A DNA stretch of 64,000 nucleotides from KBS-83 sp051025295 (lineage in GTDB: Bacteria; Acidobacteriota; Terriglobia; Terriglobales; Acidobacteriaceae): assembly GCA_051025295.1 (NCBI GenBank), contig JBMGJV010000012.1; one strand, 5' to 3'. Each line of letters begins with the position of its first letter. Position 1 is the stretch's first letter. The position numbers were made by a program, and so were the translations under genes. The notes below the pieces were generated by a model, which had not been told where the DNA came from, did no database searches, and saw only the letters and a program-made list of their open reading frames with translations. Of the stretch, positions 62,824-64,000 are shown in pieces.

Positions 62824-64000
62824 TCAGCGGCTCAGCGCCCGGCGAATCACGGCTTCGAGCGCCTGCTTGTGAGCCGCGTACTCCACCTCACCCACATTGC
62901 CGCGCGCGCGATCGGTTTCGAGCGCAAACAGCTCTTCCTTCAACGACGTCAGCAACAACTGGCGCTGCCGCTCCGGATCGGGCTCCGCCGGCAGACCGTA
63001 GCCGCTCTGCGCCTGCACCGCGCCAACATACCCGGACTGCGCAGGGACGGGCTCTGCCGCAGCGGGTGCGTAGGCCGGGCTCTCGGGGCGGCTTGCGTAG
63101 TTGCTCATCGGCGCTGCCGGGGAGGGCGCCGCCGGCGAGCCGTAACCCGTGTCGGTCGCAGCCTCGTCCTCAGGATCGCGAGGAGAGCGGCGCAGGAAGA
63201 TCGCTGCCCCAATCACAAGAATCAGCCCCACCCCGGACAGGATCCACCACTTGTACTTGGTGAGCGGGTCGGGCGTATCGATCGGCGTCCCCAGGCCGCC
63301 GCCTGGACGAGTATCCTGCGCCGCGGTGCCTCCGCCGGCCTGGCCTGCAGCACCCGGCTGACCCGCGCCACCATTCTGCGCGGTCTGCACATCGCGCGGC
63401 AGCGAGCCCGATCCCGAGACCGTGAAGCCGAGCGCCTGCGTCGGGCTGACATTCTTCGCGACAAACGTCTGCGCGTTGATGTCGTCATTGATCGGCTGGT
63501 ACGGGGTCGATGGGTTGGGCCGGAAGGTCATGCTCTTCGGCAACATCACGACCACGTTGTCCGCCGCCCCGGCCAGCTTCGGCGCAAAGCTCGCGCTGCC
63601 GGAGTAGGGCAGGCTGTAGCTGACCTGGAACTGTGTCTCCCCCGGCCGCAGCGGGAACAGGTAGGCGTAGTGCCCCTTTTCGCCCATCGGCGCGGGCGAA
63701 GACGCGACCGGCATGCCGCCCGGCCCCATCGCCGCGGCGCCCTCCACCTTGGCATCCGCCGGCAGGTAGATCTCGTACGAGTGATTGGAGAACTGCGTCC
63801 GTGGCGGCGTGGAGTCGTTCTTGACAAAGTAGCTCTGTGTGACGTGCAGCCCCTGCGGGTCCGTCTCCACGCGGATCACGTTCGCTTCCGTCGTGATGCC
63901 CGGCACCGTCGCCGCCACGTCGTAGACCTGCACATCCACGTTGTTGGTGCCCGGAGGCGCAGGCTGGAAGTAGCTAGCCTTCTCGTGGTCGACGCGGATC
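62824..64000 (-). CDS. Single-pass membrane protein with SHOCT-like C-terminus, 5'-partial
   Basis: The gene runs off the right edge; the frame stays open to 64000, so the GTG at 63939 is probably internal. The visible part is extracytoplasmic and beta-rich (VYDVAATVPGITTEANVIRV, YLFPLRPGETQFQVSYSLPY). A Gly/Gln/Ala-rich linker, one membrane helix (about residue 233-250 from 63939) and a Pro/Ala-rich stretch follow. It ends in a charged helical SHOCT-like tail (LLTSLKEELFALETDRARGN). This looks like an acidobacterial membrane protein with a carboxypeptidase-regulatory-like domain further upstream. Function unknown. Confidence 0.65.
   Translation of the reverse strand, partial: IRVDHEKASYFQPAPPGTNNVDVQVYDVAATVPGITTEANVIRVETDPQGLHVTQSYFVKNDSTPPRTQFSNHSYEIYLPADAKVEGAAAMGPGGMPVASSPAPMGEKGHYAYLFPLRPGETQFQVSYSLPYSGSASFAPKLAGAADNVVVMLPKSMTFRPNPSTPYQPINDDINAQTFVAKNVSPTQALGFTVSGSGSLPRDVQTAQNGGAGQPGAAGQAGGGTAAQDTRPGGGLGTPIDTPDPLTKYKWWILSGVGLILVIGAAIFLRRSPRDPEDEAATDTGYGSPAAPSPAAPMSNYASRPESPAYAPAAAEPVPAQSGYVGAVQAQSGYGLPAEPDPERQRQLLLTSLKEELFALETDRARGNVGEVEYAAHKQALEAVIRRALSR

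Noticed and set aside
1..64000. CRISPR arrays, tRNA or rRNA genes, insertion sequences, att sites
   Set aside because: Looked for regularly spaced repeats, transposase-like frames and RNA gene features by eye; none seen.

Overview
The window looks like chromosome from an Acidobacteriota bacterium, most likely class Terriglobia (Terriglobus, Granulicella or Edaphobacter-like). The main reason is three very large Oar-type TonB-dependent receptors, each with an N-terminal carboxypeptidase-regulatory-like (Cna-B-like) domain and a C-terminal barrel ending in an aromatic strand. Supporting signs are a Y_Y_Y-domain sensor kinase, a small peptide gene just before kdpF, SHOCT-like tails and GC-rich coding sequence. 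This placement is inference; there is no rRNA or other marker gene here. No tRNA, rRNA, CRISPR array or insertion sequence was seen.

Layout. 1-1436 is the end of a NarL-type sensor kinase. 1437-3230 is a decayed stretch with a broken azoreductase and other coding scraps. 3231-5500 holds a DUF4118 sensor kinase, a FixJ-type regulator and a lone receiver protein. 6012-10141 is a redox/electrophile island: a cyclic-nucleotide-domain/thioredoxin-reductase-like protein, a DJ-1/PfpI protein, a SnoaL-like protein and a frameshifted SDR. The 12-bp palindrome CTTGACGTCAAG, or a one-mismatch form of it, recurs four times in and next to this island. 10442-14675 has a secreted GH81 beta-1,3-glucanase and a Tat-exported sugar-isomerase-like protein. 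14777-23072 is a potassium module: a shortened KdpD-like kinase, divergent KdpE, a porin, a small membrane peptide and KdpFABC. Two of its genes are interrupted at runs of eight identical bases. 23157-31206 carries an esterase, a small membrane protein and a complete tripartite RND efflux operon.

31405-34922 encodes L-rhamnose isomerase and the bifunctional rhamnulose-1-phosphate aldolase/dehydrogenase. 34965-36475 is an aldo/keto reductase-TetR operon with a good operator. 36760-40308 is the first Oar receptor. 40340-42259 holds a YdeI-like protein and a lactonase. 42278-48298 is a four-gene operon of an NtrB-like kinase with membrane and PDZ domains, an NtrC-like regulator and MlaE/MlaF-type lipid transporter subunits. 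48640-54822 is a set of small stress and housekeeping genes, including a LEA-like repeat protein, a DUF2383 protein, an ArsR-VOC pair and HtpX. 55010-62279 is a divergent pair of Oar receptors. The window ends with a cysteine-rich secreted peptide and a partial membrane protein.

Taken together, the window reads as a soil or plant-litter polymer degrader. It has a secreted glucanase, TonB receptors for large ligands, deoxysugar catabolism, high-affinity potassium uptake, efflux and an unusual number of two-component and redox-stress genes. The strongest candidates for something new are the CTTGACGTCAAG regulon, the two homopolymer frameshifts in the kdp operon, and the NtrBC-MlaEF operon, whose regulator has an altered GAFTGA loop. 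All functions are read from sequence motifs and remembered family features; no database search was possible.
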